Shown: positions 17,790-25,900 of the stretch, piece by piece | How positions within the stretch are numbered: position 1 is the first letter of the stretch | Layout of the letters: the number at the start of each line of letters is the position of its first letter | Assembly: GCF_009764645.1 (NCBI RefSeq) | Contig: NZ_RWIM01000205.1 | Coordinates: 1-64,000 of the forward strand | Reading direction: 5' to 3' | Length of the DNA: 64,000 nt | Source: Pseudomonas sp. PB106 | GTDB lineage: Bacteria; Pseudomonadota; Gammaproteobacteria; Pseudomonadales; Pseudomonadaceae | The notes under the pieces: generated by a model | What the model was told of the DNA's origin: nothing | What the model saw: the letters and a program-made list of their open reading frames with translations, nothing else | Databases searched by the model: none | Position numbers and translations under genes: made by a program

Positions 17790-18206
17790 ATGGATACGGA
17801 TCAATTGCTAGACATGCTTCAAAACACTGAACTTGAACCTGCCGATGGAAAAGTTTCATTTGAGGTGGGTGTGACAACGGTAGAGTGGACAAATGTCTAT
17901 TGCAGCGTACTTGGAAGAACAATACTTGTGGCGTCCCCCGTCCCGTTCGATAGTCCGCAATACCCTGCTGCGGGTGTCATCATGTTTACTTTTCCCAACT
18001 CACTTCCAGCGCTGAAGCCCGTGGACTTCGGGTTGGGCGAACAGCAAGTTGCGCTACTATTTTCCTATGGTGGCGGCATTCCCCCGCTTCCAGGTCTAGG
18101 CCCAACGTTTACTCTGGAGATTGTTGCGCCTGGAAAGATATACAAAGGAAATTTCTCTTGTAGGAATCTTTCTTTAACGGGCGGGACTTTTGATATCAAT
18201 TTGTAA
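17790..18206 (+). CDS. Unknown 138-aa protein with lux-box-like operator
   Basis: I do not recognise this family. The ATG at 17790 is chosen because GAGG ends 9 bases upstream; an ATG at 17781 has no ribosome site. The product is soluble, acidic and rich in beta-forming and Gly/Pro stretches (YGGGIPPLPGLGPTF, NLSLTGGTFDINL), with no signal peptide or membrane helix. Its base composition is visibly more AT-rich than the flanking core genes. It is a self-contained cassette: a palindromic operator (17693-17720), one gene and a strong terminator (18244-18278), placed between the fumarase and GGDEF genes. It shares its operator with the Tc genes, so a role alongside the toxin is inferred, not shown. 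Confidence 0.75.
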   Translation: MDTDQLLDMLQNTELEPADGKVSFEVGVTTVEWTNVYCSVLGRTILVASPVPFDSPQYPAAGVIMFTFPNSLPALKPVDFGLGEQQVALLFSYGGGIPPLPGLGPTFTLEIVAPGKIYKGNFSCRNLSLTGGTFDINL

Positions 18207-18243
18207 AATTACGACCAAGTTCTCAGGTCTCGAGAACGTACCG

Positions 18244-18278
18244 GAGCGTTCTTTTCGTTAAAGTACGCTCTTTTTTTT
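18244..18278 (+). terminator. Rho-independent terminator of the 138-aa gene
   Basis: The arms GAGCGT and ACGCTC flank a 15-base loop and are followed by eight T residues. A second small dyad (GTTCTC/GAGAAC, 18219-18237) lies between it and the stop codon. Confidence 0.8.
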
Positions 18279-18463
18279 GGCGCGCCCAAAGCCACTGTTC
18301 GATGGGATCAGCCCCATGCGCTGCGGCAGGGGCGCAGCGCATCAATAGCAGGCTTTTTGACGTCAATTTTCGGGCCTGAAAATCGGTGGTCATTTATCGA
18401 CTGGGCCTCTAAAGTGGCAGCCGGTCTGTAGAGTAGGACACTCGGTCAGCCTCCTATCGCACG

Positions 18464-19582
18464 GTGAGTCAACGATTGACCCATAACGCCATTCAACGTC
18501 TTTTGCTTAAACGCTTCGCCCTTGCCACTGCCACTTATGGATTGGCTTTGCTGCTGCTGTGGCTGGCGTTTTTTACCGGGCATTACGACCAGACCCTCGG
18601 CTCGGTGGCCATTGGCAGCGCCCTCGTGGTGATTAGCCAGGCGACCCTGTTCGTGCTGTTCTGGAGCGGGCGCAACCAGCGCTTCGCCGACCCCAGCCTG
18701 ACCGAAGTCCAAGTGCTGCTCGGGCTCGGCTGGCAGACCTGGCTGATCGCCCATCTGGATGAGGCGCGCGGGGCGTTTCTGGTCTTCTATGTGATGATTT
18801 TGCTGTTCGGCCTGTTCCATCTCACGCGGCGTGCATTCATTCGCTGTGCGTTGCTGGTGTTCTTCAGCTTCTGCGCGATCACCTTGTGGGACGGCTACCA
18901 CTTCCTGTTGCCGGAGCCCGCGCTCGCGGCGTTGCAGGTCTGCGTGCTGGCGATGGTGCTGGCGTGGCTGGTTTTGTACGCGCGCTTCGTCCAGGTTTCG
19001 CGACAGCGCATGCGCCAGCGGCGGTTTGCCTTGCAGGCGCACCAGGACACCCTGCGCGGGATGATGCGCCAGCTCGAAGATCTGGTGGCCACCGACGAAC
19101 TGACCGGGCTGTTCAACCGCCGGCATTTCCTGCGTCTGGCCTCGCGCGAGCTGAACGCGATGGACACCGGAGTGGCCCACGGTCTGGCGCTGATCGACCT
19201 CGACCACTTCAAACGCATCAACGATCTGCACGGACACGCCGCCGGCGATCAGGTGTTGCAAGCCTTCGCCGGTGTCGCCGGCGCCTGCCTGCGCGACGGT
19301 GATGTACTGGCGCGCTATGGGGGTGAGGAATTCGTGGTGCTGCTGCCCGATTGCGATGCCGAACGCCTGACCGCGTGTTGCGAGCGTTTGCGCATCGCCT
19401 TCACCGATGTCGAACTGGTGGGTCTGGATGTGCGTAACCTCAGTCTGTCCGCCGGGATGACCCTGCTGGAGCTGGGCGATGATCTGGACGACGCTTTGCA
19501 GCGCGCCGATCAGGCGTTGTACCGGGCCAAGCGCGATGGACGCAATCGCTGTGCGGCGGCGTGGGAGAACATCGATGCCTGA
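18464..19582 (+). CDS. Membrane diguanylate cyclase (GGDEF)
   Basis: A 372-aa inner-membrane enzyme that makes cyclic di-GMP from two GTP. The first ~185 residues form about five or six hydrophobic helices. A short linker leads to a C-terminal GGDEF domain with TDELTGLFNRRHF, the metal-site motif LIDLDHFKRIND, and an active signature RYGGEEFV. The start is a GTG at 18464 without a convincing ribosome site, so the N terminus is uncertain. It overlaps the ferredoxin-reductase gene by 8 bases. From memory, the position between fumarase and ferredoxin reductase is that of sadC (PA4332), but this protein is clearly shorter than the SadC I recall, so I give no symbol. Confidence 0.88.
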   Translation: MSQRLTHNAIQRLLLKRFALATATYGLALLLLWLAFFTGHYDQTLGSVAIGSALVVISQATLFVLFWSGRNQRFADPSLTEVQVLLGLGWQTWLIAHLDEARGAFLVFYVMILLFGLFHLTRRAFIRCALLVFFSFCAITLWDGYHFLLPEPALAALQVCVLAMVLAWLVLYARFVQVSRQRMRQRRFALQAHQDTLRGMMRQLEDLVATDELTGLFNRRHFLRLASRELNAMDTGVAHGLALIDLDHFKRINDLHGHAAGDQVLQAFAGVAGACLRDGDVLARYGGEEFVVLLPDCDAERLTACCERLRIAFTDVELVGLDVRNLSLSAGMTLLELGDDLDDALQRADQALYRAKRDGRNRCAAAWENIDA

Positions 19583-20510
19583 AGTTCGTGTCGGTGAACG
19601 GCACTGGTCGGTGGTATCAGGCAGCAATCTGCTCGATACGCTGAATCAGAACGGGGTCGCCGTGCCCTATAGTTGCCGTGCCGGCAGTTGTCATGCCTGC
19701 CTGGTGCAATGCGTGCAAGGTTCGCCTGCCGACAGTCGCCCGGATGCGCTGAGCGCCGAACAGCGTCAGGACGGCTGGCGCCTGGCGTGTCAGTGTCAGG
19801 TCATCGAAGACCTGCAGGTGCATACCTTCGACCCGCTCACCGACGGTCGCCCGGCAACCGTCGAAGCGCTGGACTGGCTCAGCGACAACGTCCTGCGCTT
19901 GCGCCTGACCCCGCAACGGCCATTGCGCTACAGCGCCGGGCAACATCTGGTGCTGTGGATCGATCACATTGCCCGGCCTTATTCGCTGGCGAGCCTGCCG
20001 GAAGAAGACCGCTTTCTCGAATTCCACCTCGATTGTCGCTTGCCCGGCGAATTCAGCGACGCCGCGCGGCGCTTGCAGATTGGCGATCCGATTCGCCTTG
20101 GTGAACTGCGTGGCGGTGCGCTGCATTACGACCCCGACTGGCACACGCGACCGTTGTGGCTGCTGGCCGCTGGCACCGGTCTCGGCCCATTGTTCGGCGT
20201 GCTGCGCGAGGCATTGCGGCAAGATCACCAAGGCGCGATCCGCGTCATTCACCTGGCCCATGACGAGCGCGAACACTATCTGGCCAAACCCCTTGCCGCG
20301 CTGGCCGCGCAGCGCGAAAACCTCAGCGTCGAGCGGTGGACGACGGCAGAGTCAGCCGCCGCTTTGGCGCAACTGCGCCTTGTTTCCCGGCAGACCCTGG
20401 CCTTAGTCTGCGGCTCGACAGCCAGCGTCGATGCCTTCGCCCGGCGTTTGTACCTGGCCGGATTACCGCGTAATCAACTGCTGGCCGACGTCTTCCTCAG
20501 CCGTGGTTGA
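19575..20510 (+). CDS. 2Fe-2S ferredoxin/flavodoxin-reductase fusion
   Basis: A 311-aa electron-transfer protein. Residues 1-80 are a plant-type ferredoxin domain with cysteines in CRAGSCHACLVQC and a later CQC, enough for a [2Fe-2S] cluster. The rest is an FAD/NAD(P)H-binding reductase: RPYSLAS (flavin-binding RxYS motif), AAGTGLGPLFG (nucleotide-binding) and CGST near the end. It probably moves electrons from NAD(P)H to an unknown acceptor, as in oxygenase reductases. The ATG overlaps the GGDEF stop (ATGCCTGA), indicating an operon. Confidence 0.88.
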   Translation: MPEVRVGERHWSVVSGSNLLDTLNQNGVAVPYSCRAGSCHACLVQCVQGSPADSRPDALSAEQRQDGWRLACQCQVIEDLQVHTFDPLTDGRPATVEALDWLSDNVLRLRLTPQRPLRYSAGQHLVLWIDHIARPYSLASLPEEDRFLEFHLDCRLPGEFSDAARRLQIGDPIRLGELRGGALHYDPDWHTRPLWLLAAGTGLGPLFGVLREALRQDHQGAIRVIHLAHDEREHYLAKPLAALAAQRENLSVERWTTAESAAALAQLRLVSRQTLALVCGSTASVDAFARRLYLAGLPRNQLLADVFLSRG

Positions 20511-20539
20511 GCGCTGAACTTTCAGACGCGAGACCCACC

Positions 20540-21289
20540 ATGACTGACGCCATCCTGCTCGAACGCGAACGCGGTCTGCTGACCCTGCGCCTCAACCGCC
20601 CGGACAAGAAAAACGCCCTGAATCGGGCGATGTACAGCCGTCTCGCCGAAGCGCTGCAACAGGCCGACAGCGATCCCGCGATCAACGCCATCCTGATCAC
20701 CGGCAGCGCCGAGTGCTTCACCGCCGGCAACGACATCGCCGATTTCGTCCAGCAGCCGCCCAGCGACCTCGACAGCCCGGTGTTTCACTTCATGCTCAGT
20801 CTGCTCGACTGCCGCAAACCGGTGATTGCCGCCGTGGCCGGCGCCGCGGTGGGCATTGGCACCACGTTGTTGCTGCACTGCGATCTGGTTTATGTCGCCC
20901 GTGACGCGCGCTTGCGCATGCCATTCGTCAACCTCGGCTTGTGCCCGGAATTCGGCTCCAGCCTGATCCTGCCGCGCCTGCTCGGGCAGGCCAAAGCGGC
21001 CGAATTGTTGCTGCTCGGCGAAGGCTTCAGCGGCGAACAGGCCGCCGCGTGGGGGATTGCCACCGAGGCACTGGGCAGCGGCGATGCCGCGTTGAGCAAA
21101 GCACGGGAAATGGCCCTGCGGTTTGATGAGTTGCCGGTGGAAGCGGTGCGCATCAGCAAGCAATTGATGAGAGCGCCAGATCGCGAGTTGATCCGTCAGG
21201 TGATTGAGGAGGAGGGCGCACTGTTTACCCAGCGGCTGCGTTCGCCGGAAGCATTGGCGGCGTTGACCGGGTTTATCAAACGGCATTGA
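20540..21289 (+). CDS. Enoyl-CoA hydratase/isomerase family protein
   Basis: A 249-aa crotonase-fold protein. It has the N-terminal NRPDKKNALNRAMY motif, the oxyanion-hole segment TAGNDIADF, and the second half of the hole GAAVGIGTTLLLHCDLVYVA. The family acts on acyl-CoA thioesters in fatty-acid or related catabolism; the substrate cannot be told. The ATG at 20540 gives the normal length; the ribosome site is weak. It lies 29 bases after the ferredoxin-reductase gene and probably ends that three-gene operon, which faces pykA convergently with an extra gene between them. Confidence 0.88.
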   Translation: MTDAILLERERGLLTLRLNRPDKKNALNRAMYSRLAEALQQADSDPAINAILITGSAECFTAGNDIADFVQQPPSDLDSPVFHFMLSLLDCRKPVIAAVAGAAVGIGTTLLLHCDLVYVARDARLRMPFVNLGLCPEFGSSLILPRLLGQAKAAELLLLGEGFSGEQAAAWGIATEALGSGDAALSKAREMALRFDELPVEAVRISKQLMRAPDRELIRQVIEEEGALFTQRLRSPEALAALTGFIKRH

Positions 21290-21314
21290 GATTTTTGTTG
21301 AATGGATTGACGCC

Positions 21315-21379
21315 ATCGCGAGCAGGCTCACTCCTACATTTGAAATGCGTACCCCTGTAGGAGTGAGCCTGCTCGCGAT
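21315..21379. repeat. Inverted REP pair (REPIN)
   Basis: Perfect inverse 24-base arms (21315-21338 and 21356-21379, containing CGCGAGCAGGCTC) are separated by 17 bases. One arm is identical to the solitary element at 42-65. It lies just past the enoyl-CoA hydratase gene. Confidence 0.88.
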
Positions 21380-21421
21380 GACATTGGGTCAGTCGACACA
21401 TCTTCCAGAGCAGAAAACAAA

Positions 21422-21449
21422 AAGCCCCGCCATTCACATGGTGGGGCTT
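21422..21449. terminator. Bidirectional terminator between enoyl-CoA hydratase and the delta-60 gene
   Basis: A hairpin with AAGCCCC and GGGGCTT arms lies 9 bases beyond the stop of the minus-strand delta-60 gene and has a T-rich tract on that side (TTTTTGTTTT). Its 28-base core differs by one base from the pykA terminator at 23091-23118. Confidence 0.85.
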
Positions 21450-21457
21450 CTAATTGC

Positions 21458-22846
21458 CTAAGGAATCAGCGCTCGACCAACGGCATAGTCGTAAAACGGC
21501 GCGCCCGGTTCGTAACTCTGAATGTCGAACAGTACTTTGCTCTCGGTAAAGGCTGACGAGTGATAAACAAAATTCGTTGCCTGCTCAAAGATTAAAGAGC
21601 CAGTACCATTGCCGAAATTTTTATCAAGCGTGCCGTTATCCAAAAAACGTGAAACCACGTAATGGGTTTTCGATGAATCCTCGATATTGACAAGTCCCGC
21701 TGTCAGGAAACTGCCATTCGGCTGGAATTGAGCGTTGGTCCATGCAGCACTGGATGAATTGATGGTGGTAAAGACGGGTTTTCCGCTATTGAATTGTATG
21801 TTGCTGGAGCCATCAGCCTCACGGCTGATTAATACAGCGGATATCTCGCTCTGGTCGTTGTTGAGTGCCAGACCCAGGCAGAGCAATCGATTGTTGGGTT
21901 GCTTTACGGTTTTTTCGAGCAAGAAAAAATGACCCGGGGTTTCGTGCATTATCTGCAGAAAACCGTTTTGTTGGAATGAAGTATCCAGGTTGCCGTTTTT
22001 ATCATGTTTTACCATCACGATTGCATCAGGGAAGCTAGAGTAATTAACACGAACCTCACCGCTACAGATGTAGTTCCCATCATCATCAATTGTCAGACTG
22101 GAAAGACGCAGGCGAGGGTAGATGGGGTGTCTTACACGTACAAATCCACTTTCATTAAACGTGGTATCCAATAGTCCATGCTGGGTGATACGAATAATCC
22201 AACTGTGTTGATTGACAAAATTTCCCGAGTGATGGAGAAGGAAAATGTGTTCTTCAGTCACCGGGGTGTTTTGATAAGCATTACCAGGGTAGATAGTTCT
22301 TGGGTGTCGAGATCCACTTCGCAATGAAGCGTCATCCAAAAGCTTCTCATGGTAGGCCGTGCTCAGCGACGTGTCCGCATCTAGGTCAGGAGTATAAAAA
22401 ACGAACTTTCCCTGCTCCCCGAAAGTTTCATCGATTGTTCCGTTTTCAAGAAAGCGAACAGCGGCAGCGTCCCGCCGTAATGCACCATTTTCATAATGGA
22501 AAAGATAGCCGGTTACGAGGATCTTTACGCCGGTAAACGCTATCTGCTCAGCGAAGAAAGATGAACGGTCTGATTTGTAGAAATAGCCGCTAAAGTGACC
22601 GTTGTCACCAAAAGTCGTGTCAAGGAGACCGGCATCTGTAAGACGCGTCAACGTGTGAACTGAGTAATTCAAGCCTTCGGAGGCTCTTCCCGCGATATAT
22701 ACCTTATGGTCAGGCCCGACGGCCACGACCTGGGTCGTGTATTCAGGGTAGAGAGGCGCCGGTGATTGAAGGTTGGCAATTCCCTGATCGGCGAAGCTGG
22801 GATCGAGTCCAGTATCGGTGCTTCCATGCTGATATTCAGAATTCAT
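21458..22846 (-). CDS. Delta-60 repeat protein of unknown function
   Basis: A 462-aa protein made of delta-60-type repeats. At least six copies of the signature occur (LDPSFADQG, LDTTFGDNG, IDETFGEQG, LDTTFNESG, LDTSFQQNG, LDKNFGNG), each closing a ~60-70 residue beta-rich unit, suggesting a propeller-like fold. There is no signal peptide or membrane segment. Composition is more AT-rich than the flanking core genes. The ATG has a poor ribosome site. An imperfect lux-box-like palindrome lies about 100 bp upstream. The gene is enclosed by two nearly identical terminators, which suggests insertion between the convergent enoyl-CoA hydratase and pykA genes. A role with the Tc toxin is inferred from the operator only. 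Confidence 0.82.
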   Translation of the reverse strand: MNSEYQHGSTDTGLDPSFADQGIANLQSPAPLYPEYTTQVVAVGPDHKVYIAGRASEGLNYSVHTLTRLTDAGLLDTTFGDNGHFSGYFYKSDRSSFFAEQIAFTGVKILVTGYLFHYENGALRRDAAAVRFLENGTIDETFGEQGKFVFYTPDLDADTSLSTAYHEKLLDDASLRSGSRHPRTIYPGNAYQNTPVTEEHIFLLHHSGNFVNQHSWIIRITQHGLLDTTFNESGFVRVRHPIYPRLRLSSLTIDDDGNYICSGEVRVNYSSFPDAIVMVKHDKNGNLDTSFQQNGFLQIMHETPGHFFLLEKTVKQPNNRLLCLGLALNNDQSEISAVLISREADGSSNIQFNSGKPVFTTINSSSAAWTNAQFQPNGSFLTAGLVNIEDSSKTHYVVSRFLDNGTLDKNFGNGTGSLIFEQATNFVYHSSAFTESKVLFDIQSYEPGAPFYDYAVGRALIP

Positions 22847-22944
22847 CTGTCATGTCTCGATTGAAAGCGAAGGACGCGTGCGCATGAAGGTTTTTTCAGA
22901 GTAAGCGCATCCCTATAAGAATGCAGAAGTACTTACTCCGCCAA

Positions 22945-22960
22945 CTGATAGTTCTGACAG
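22945..22960 (-). promoter_or_regulatory. Lux-box-like palindrome upstream of the delta-60 gene
   Basis: On the minus strand CTGTCAGAACTATCAG matches CTGTCA-N4-TGACAG with one mismatch (TATCAG). A -10-like TTATAG begins 26 bases downstream (22918-22913). This is the weakest of the five sites, and the surrounding 290-bp gap is AT-rich with no open frame. Confidence 0.5.
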
Positions 22961-23090
22961 GTTTGTTAGAGTTCTTTGTGATTAATTAAATGTTTTAAAT
23001 AACTTTAAATCGCCGCATCAACATGACGTCTGATCGTTTTCTGATGCAGGGTATTTCCAAGTGGGCATTGCGCGGATTACACGAATAAAA

Positions 23091-23118
23091 AAGCCCCGCC
23101 ATTCACATGGCGGGGCTT
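23091..23118 (-). terminator. Rho-independent terminator of pykA
   Basis: AAGCCCCGCC and GGCGGGGCTT form a 10-bp stem around ATTCACAT. On the minus strand it is followed by six T residues (TTTTTT after the last stem bases), 19 bases beyond the pykA stop. Confidence 0.9.
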
Positions 23119-23137
23119 TTGTTTTTCAGCGCGTCAC

Positions 23138-24589
23138 TCAGACCTGCGGGTCGCCCACGTGCAGGATCTTCATGCCGTTGGTGCCGCCGGTGGTGTGGTA
23201 GCTGTCGCCCTTGGTCAGGATGACCCAGTCGCCTTTTTCCACAACGCCGCGCTTGACCAGCTCGTCGATCGCCTTCTGGCTGACTTCGTGCGGTTCGAGC
23301 GAAGCCGGATCGAACGGTACGGTGTACACGCCACGGAACATCGCTGCACGCGCCTGCGTTTCACGGTGCGGCGAGAACGCATAGATCGGCACCGAGGAAC
23401 GGATGCGCGACATGATCAGCGGGGTGTAGCCACTTTCGGTCAGGGCGATGATCGCTTTGACGCCCGGGAAGTGGTTGGCGGTGTACATGGTCGCCAGCGC
23501 GATGCTTTCGTCGCAGCGGGTGAATTCCTTGCCGATACGGTGGCTGGAAGTTTTGCCCGTTGGGTGCTTCTCAGCGCCGACGCAGATACGCGCCATCGCT
23601 TGCACGGCTTCCAGCGGGTACAGACCGGCAGCGGATTCGGCAGACAACATCACGGCGTCGGTGTAGTCGAGCACGGCGTTGGCCACGTCGGACACTTCGG
23701 CGCGAGTCGGCATCGGGTTCTGGATCATCGACTCCATCATCTGGGTCGCAACGATCACAGCCTTGTTGTGGCGGCGTGCGTGCAGAATGATTTTCTTCTG
23801 AATGCCCACCAGCTCGGCGTCGCCGATTTCCACACCCAAGTCACCACGGGCAACCATCACAGCGTCGGAAGCCTTGATCAGGCCGTCGAGGGTTTCGTCG
23901 TCCGCTACGGCTTCAGCACGTTCGATCTTCGCCACCAGCCAAGCGGTGCCGCCGGCTTCGTCGCGCAGTTGACGGGCGTATTCCATGTCGGCTGCGTCAC
24001 GCGGGAAGGATACCGCGAGGTAGTCGACTTCCATTTCAGCAGCGAGCTTGATGTCGGCCTTGTCTTTTTCAGTCAGGGCCGGAGCCGTCAGGCCGCCACC
24101 GCGACGGTTGATGCCTTTGTGGTCGGACAGCGGGCCGCCGATGGTCACGGTGCAATGCAACGCATCGTCAGTTTGAGTATCAACGCGCATCACCACACGG
24201 CCGTCGTCGAGCAGCAGCTCGTCGCCTACGCCGCAGTCTTTGACCAGATCCGGATAGTCGATGCCGACCACTTGCTGGTTGCCTTCGGTCAACGGATGGC
24301 TGGTGGAGAAGGTGAACTTGTCACCGATCTTCAGCTCGATCTTCTTGTTGGCGAATTTGGCGATACGGATTTTCGGGCCTTGCAGGTCACCCAGCAGGGC
24401 GACGAAGCGACCGTGCTTGGCAGCGAGGTCACGCACCAGCTTCGCGCGAGCCTTGTGCTCGTCGGGGGTGCCGTGGGAGAAGTTCAGACGGGCAACGTCC
24501 AGGCCAGCCAGAATCAGCTGTTCGAGAACTTCCGGCGAGTTACTGGCCGGGCCAAGGGTAGCGACGATTTTGGTACGACGGACGGACAT
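23138..24589 (-). CDS. pykA: Pyruvate kinase
   Basis: A 483-aa glycolytic enzyme that transfers phosphate from phosphoenolpyruvate to ADP. Visible landmarks are RRTKIVATLGPAS at the N terminus, LNFSHGTPDEH, the effector/substrate stretch NRRGGGLTAPALTEKD, the active-site motif MVARGDLGVEIG and ATQMMESM. The C-terminal allosteric domain is present (GESGYTPLIMSRIRSSVPIYAF-like region). The ATG has AGGAG upstream at good spacing. Length and sequence suit the PykA (type II) form of proteobacteria. It is monocistronic with its own terminator, divergent from the lipoprotein gene. Confidence 0.96.
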   Translation of the reverse strand: MSVRRTKIVATLGPASNSPEVLEQLILAGLDVARLNFSHGTPDEHKARAKLVRDLAAKHGRFVALLGDLQGPKIRIAKFANKKIELKIGDKFTFSTSHPLTEGNQQVVGIDYPDLVKDCGVGDELLLDDGRVVMRVDTQTDDALHCTVTIGGPLSDHKGINRRGGGLTAPALTEKDKADIKLAAEMEVDYLAVSFPRDAADMEYARQLRDEAGGTAWLVAKIERAEAVADDETLDGLIKASDAVMVARGDLGVEIGDAELVGIQKKIILHARRHNKAVIVATQMMESMIQNPMPTRAEVSDVANAVLDYTDAVMLSAESAAGLYPLEAVQAMARICVGAEKHPTGKTSSHRIGKEFTRCDESIALATMYTANHFPGVKAIIALTESGYTPLIMSRIRSSVPIYAFSPHRETQARAAMFRGVYTVPFDPASLEPHEVSQKAIDELVKRGVVEKGDWVILTKGDSYHTTGGTNGMKILHVGDPQV

Positions 24590-24761
24590 GCAAAGACTCC
24601 TGAGTTCAAGCGCTAGCGAAGGCTACTATGCTCTTGGGGTGTAGTCATTGTTCGAATGCACTACTTAATACTTTCTTTATTGAACACGACAACTTTGGGA
24701 CAAACGCGCCTGAAGATTTCCGACCCTGGGTCGATACATTGCTCAAGACAGGAGAACCCTC

Positions 24762-25148
24762 ATGCGATTCGTACCCATTGCCGCCCTTGCCCTCAGCGTC
24801 CTCGCCGTCACGGGCTGCACCCGTTGGTCGATGAACCATCATTTGAACAATGCCTACAGCGCCTACGATCGCGGCAATTGCGAGCAGGTCATGCTCGAGC
24901 TTTCCAAGGTCGAACGCGCCAGCCGTGCCCGCCCGTACGTCTGGCCGGAAGTGTCGATGATGCGCGGCCAGTGCCTCGAACGGCAGAAAATGTTCGTCGA
25001 TGCGGCGCAGACCTACCAGTTCATCATGGCCTCCTATCCGAACAGCGAATACGCCTACCGCGCCCGCGCCCGTCTGGAAACCCTGGAAAGCCTGGGCCAC
25101 TACCCGACGCGCAGCGCCGCAGCCGTGGTGCGCCCGACCCGATTCTGA
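24762..25148 (+). CDS. Small TPR-like lipoprotein
   Basis: A 128-aa envelope protein. A lipoprotein signal (MRFVPIAALALSVLAVTGC) has the lipobox VTGC, predicting lipidation at Cys19. The remainder looks like a pair of TPR-type helical hairpins (NNAYSAYDRGNCEQVMLELSKVE; MFVDAAQTYQFIMASYPNSEYAYRARARLETL), a fold used for protein contacts. AGGAG lies at good distance from the ATG. It is divergent from pykA and upstream of the PilZ gene. From memory it occupies the PA4325 position; the role is unknown. Confidence 0.85.
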   Translation: MRFVPIAALALSVLAVTGCTRWSMNHHLNNAYSAYDRGNCEQVMLELSKVERASRARPYVWPEVSMMRGQCLERQKMFVDAAQTYQFIMASYPNSEYAYRARARLETLESLGHYPTRSAAAVVRPTRF

Positions 25149-25206
25149 TGACAGTTGTCATACAAATTCTGGCCGGGTGTACAAGCTGAGCTATAGTCGA
25201 ATGAAT

Positions 25207-25234
25207 CGGTGCTGGACGTGAAGGCCCAGCACCG
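25207..25234 (+). other. Leader hairpin upstream of the PilZ gene
   Basis: The perfect 9-base arms CGGTGCTGG and CCAGCACCG enclose a 10-base loop, without a T-tract. It lies after an extended -10-like TGAGCTATAGT (about 25187-25197), so it would be at the 5' end of the PilZ transcript. It may be a structured leader or a weak terminator for the lipoprotein gene. Confidence 0.4.
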
Positions 25235-25379
25235 ACGCAACACCTGCGACTGGCAAGTGGTCACGTGACGGCGATGTAGCGACCGTCACACCGGAAGCGG
25301 GGAGAGCGGGCCGGCGGTACGGGCCTGTTCCGAAGCAAAGGTGCGGCTCTGTGATGGAGCCCTGCATGGCGAACTGCGC

Positions 25380-25739
25380 ATGTTTACCGACCGGCGGATC
25401 GAACGGCATCAGTTGCCGTATTTCCTCAGAGTGTTCAACAGCGTCACCGACAAACCCATCGGCTTTCTGGGAAACGTCTCCGAAGACGGACTGATGCTCA
25501 TCAGTCAGTTGCCGATGATGATCGGCGTCGATTTCAATCTGCGTCTGAAAATCCCCATGGGCGATGGCTGCCAGCAAGTCGTCGACCTGACGGCGTGTTG
25601 CCTGTGGTGCCATGAAGATGCCACGCCGCAGCATTTCGACGCCGGGTTTATCCTGCGACGGCCCCCTGCTGAATATGGGCAGTTGGTGCAGGCGCTGAAG
25701 CAGTACTTCAGTTTTCAGGCGTTGCCGGCCTCGGCCTGA
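25380..25739 (+). CDS. PilZ-domain protein (c-di-GMP binding)
   Basis: A 119-aa single-domain PilZ protein. The RxxxR motif is in DRRIERH at the very N terminus and the second motif appears as NVSEDGLM, together forming the c-di-GMP site. The ATG at 25380 gives MFTDRRIERH, the usual opening of this family; a GTG at 25341 would add 13 residues and is less likely. The gene has a ~230-bp leader with a hairpin. From memory it corresponds to PA4324. A GGDEF enzyme is encoded 6 kb away, but no direct link is shown. Confidence 0.85.
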   Translation: MFTDRRIERHQLPYFLRVFNSVTDKPIGFLGNVSEDGLMLISQLPMMIGVDFNLRLKIPMGDGCQQVVDLTACCLWCHEDATPQHFDAGFILRRPPAEYGQLVQALKQYFSFQALPASA

Positions 25740-25824
25740 TTCAAACCTCGCTAGATGTATAGCGATTAGAACAGAACGCCCAGATGCCGCGATACGCTCG
25801 CGCCACCCATACCGTTGGTCGGGA

Positions 25825-25840
25825 CTGTCAGCTTTGACAG
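25825..25840 (+). promoter_or_regulatory. Lux-box-like palindrome upstream of the Ig-like gene
   Basis: CTGTCAGCTTTGACAG has perfect CTGTCA/TGACAG half-sites around GCTT. A good -10 element, TATAAC, lies at 25866-25871, so the palindrome centre is about 45 bp upstream of the predicted transcript start and replaces a -35 box. The gene begins at 25901. Confidence 0.7.
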
Positions 25841-25900
25841 GTATCCAGCCAAAGACCGTTGCGCCTATAACATCTGCATGTCTGAAAGGAGTGCAGGTTA

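Noticed and set aside
18446..19627. Minus-strand frame covering the GGDEF gene
   Set aside because: Gln/His-rich shadow translation; the plus strand encodes intact GGDEF motifs.
23159..24616. Long open frame antisense to pykA
   Set aside because: Shadow of pykA; His/Val/Arg-rich translation without domains.
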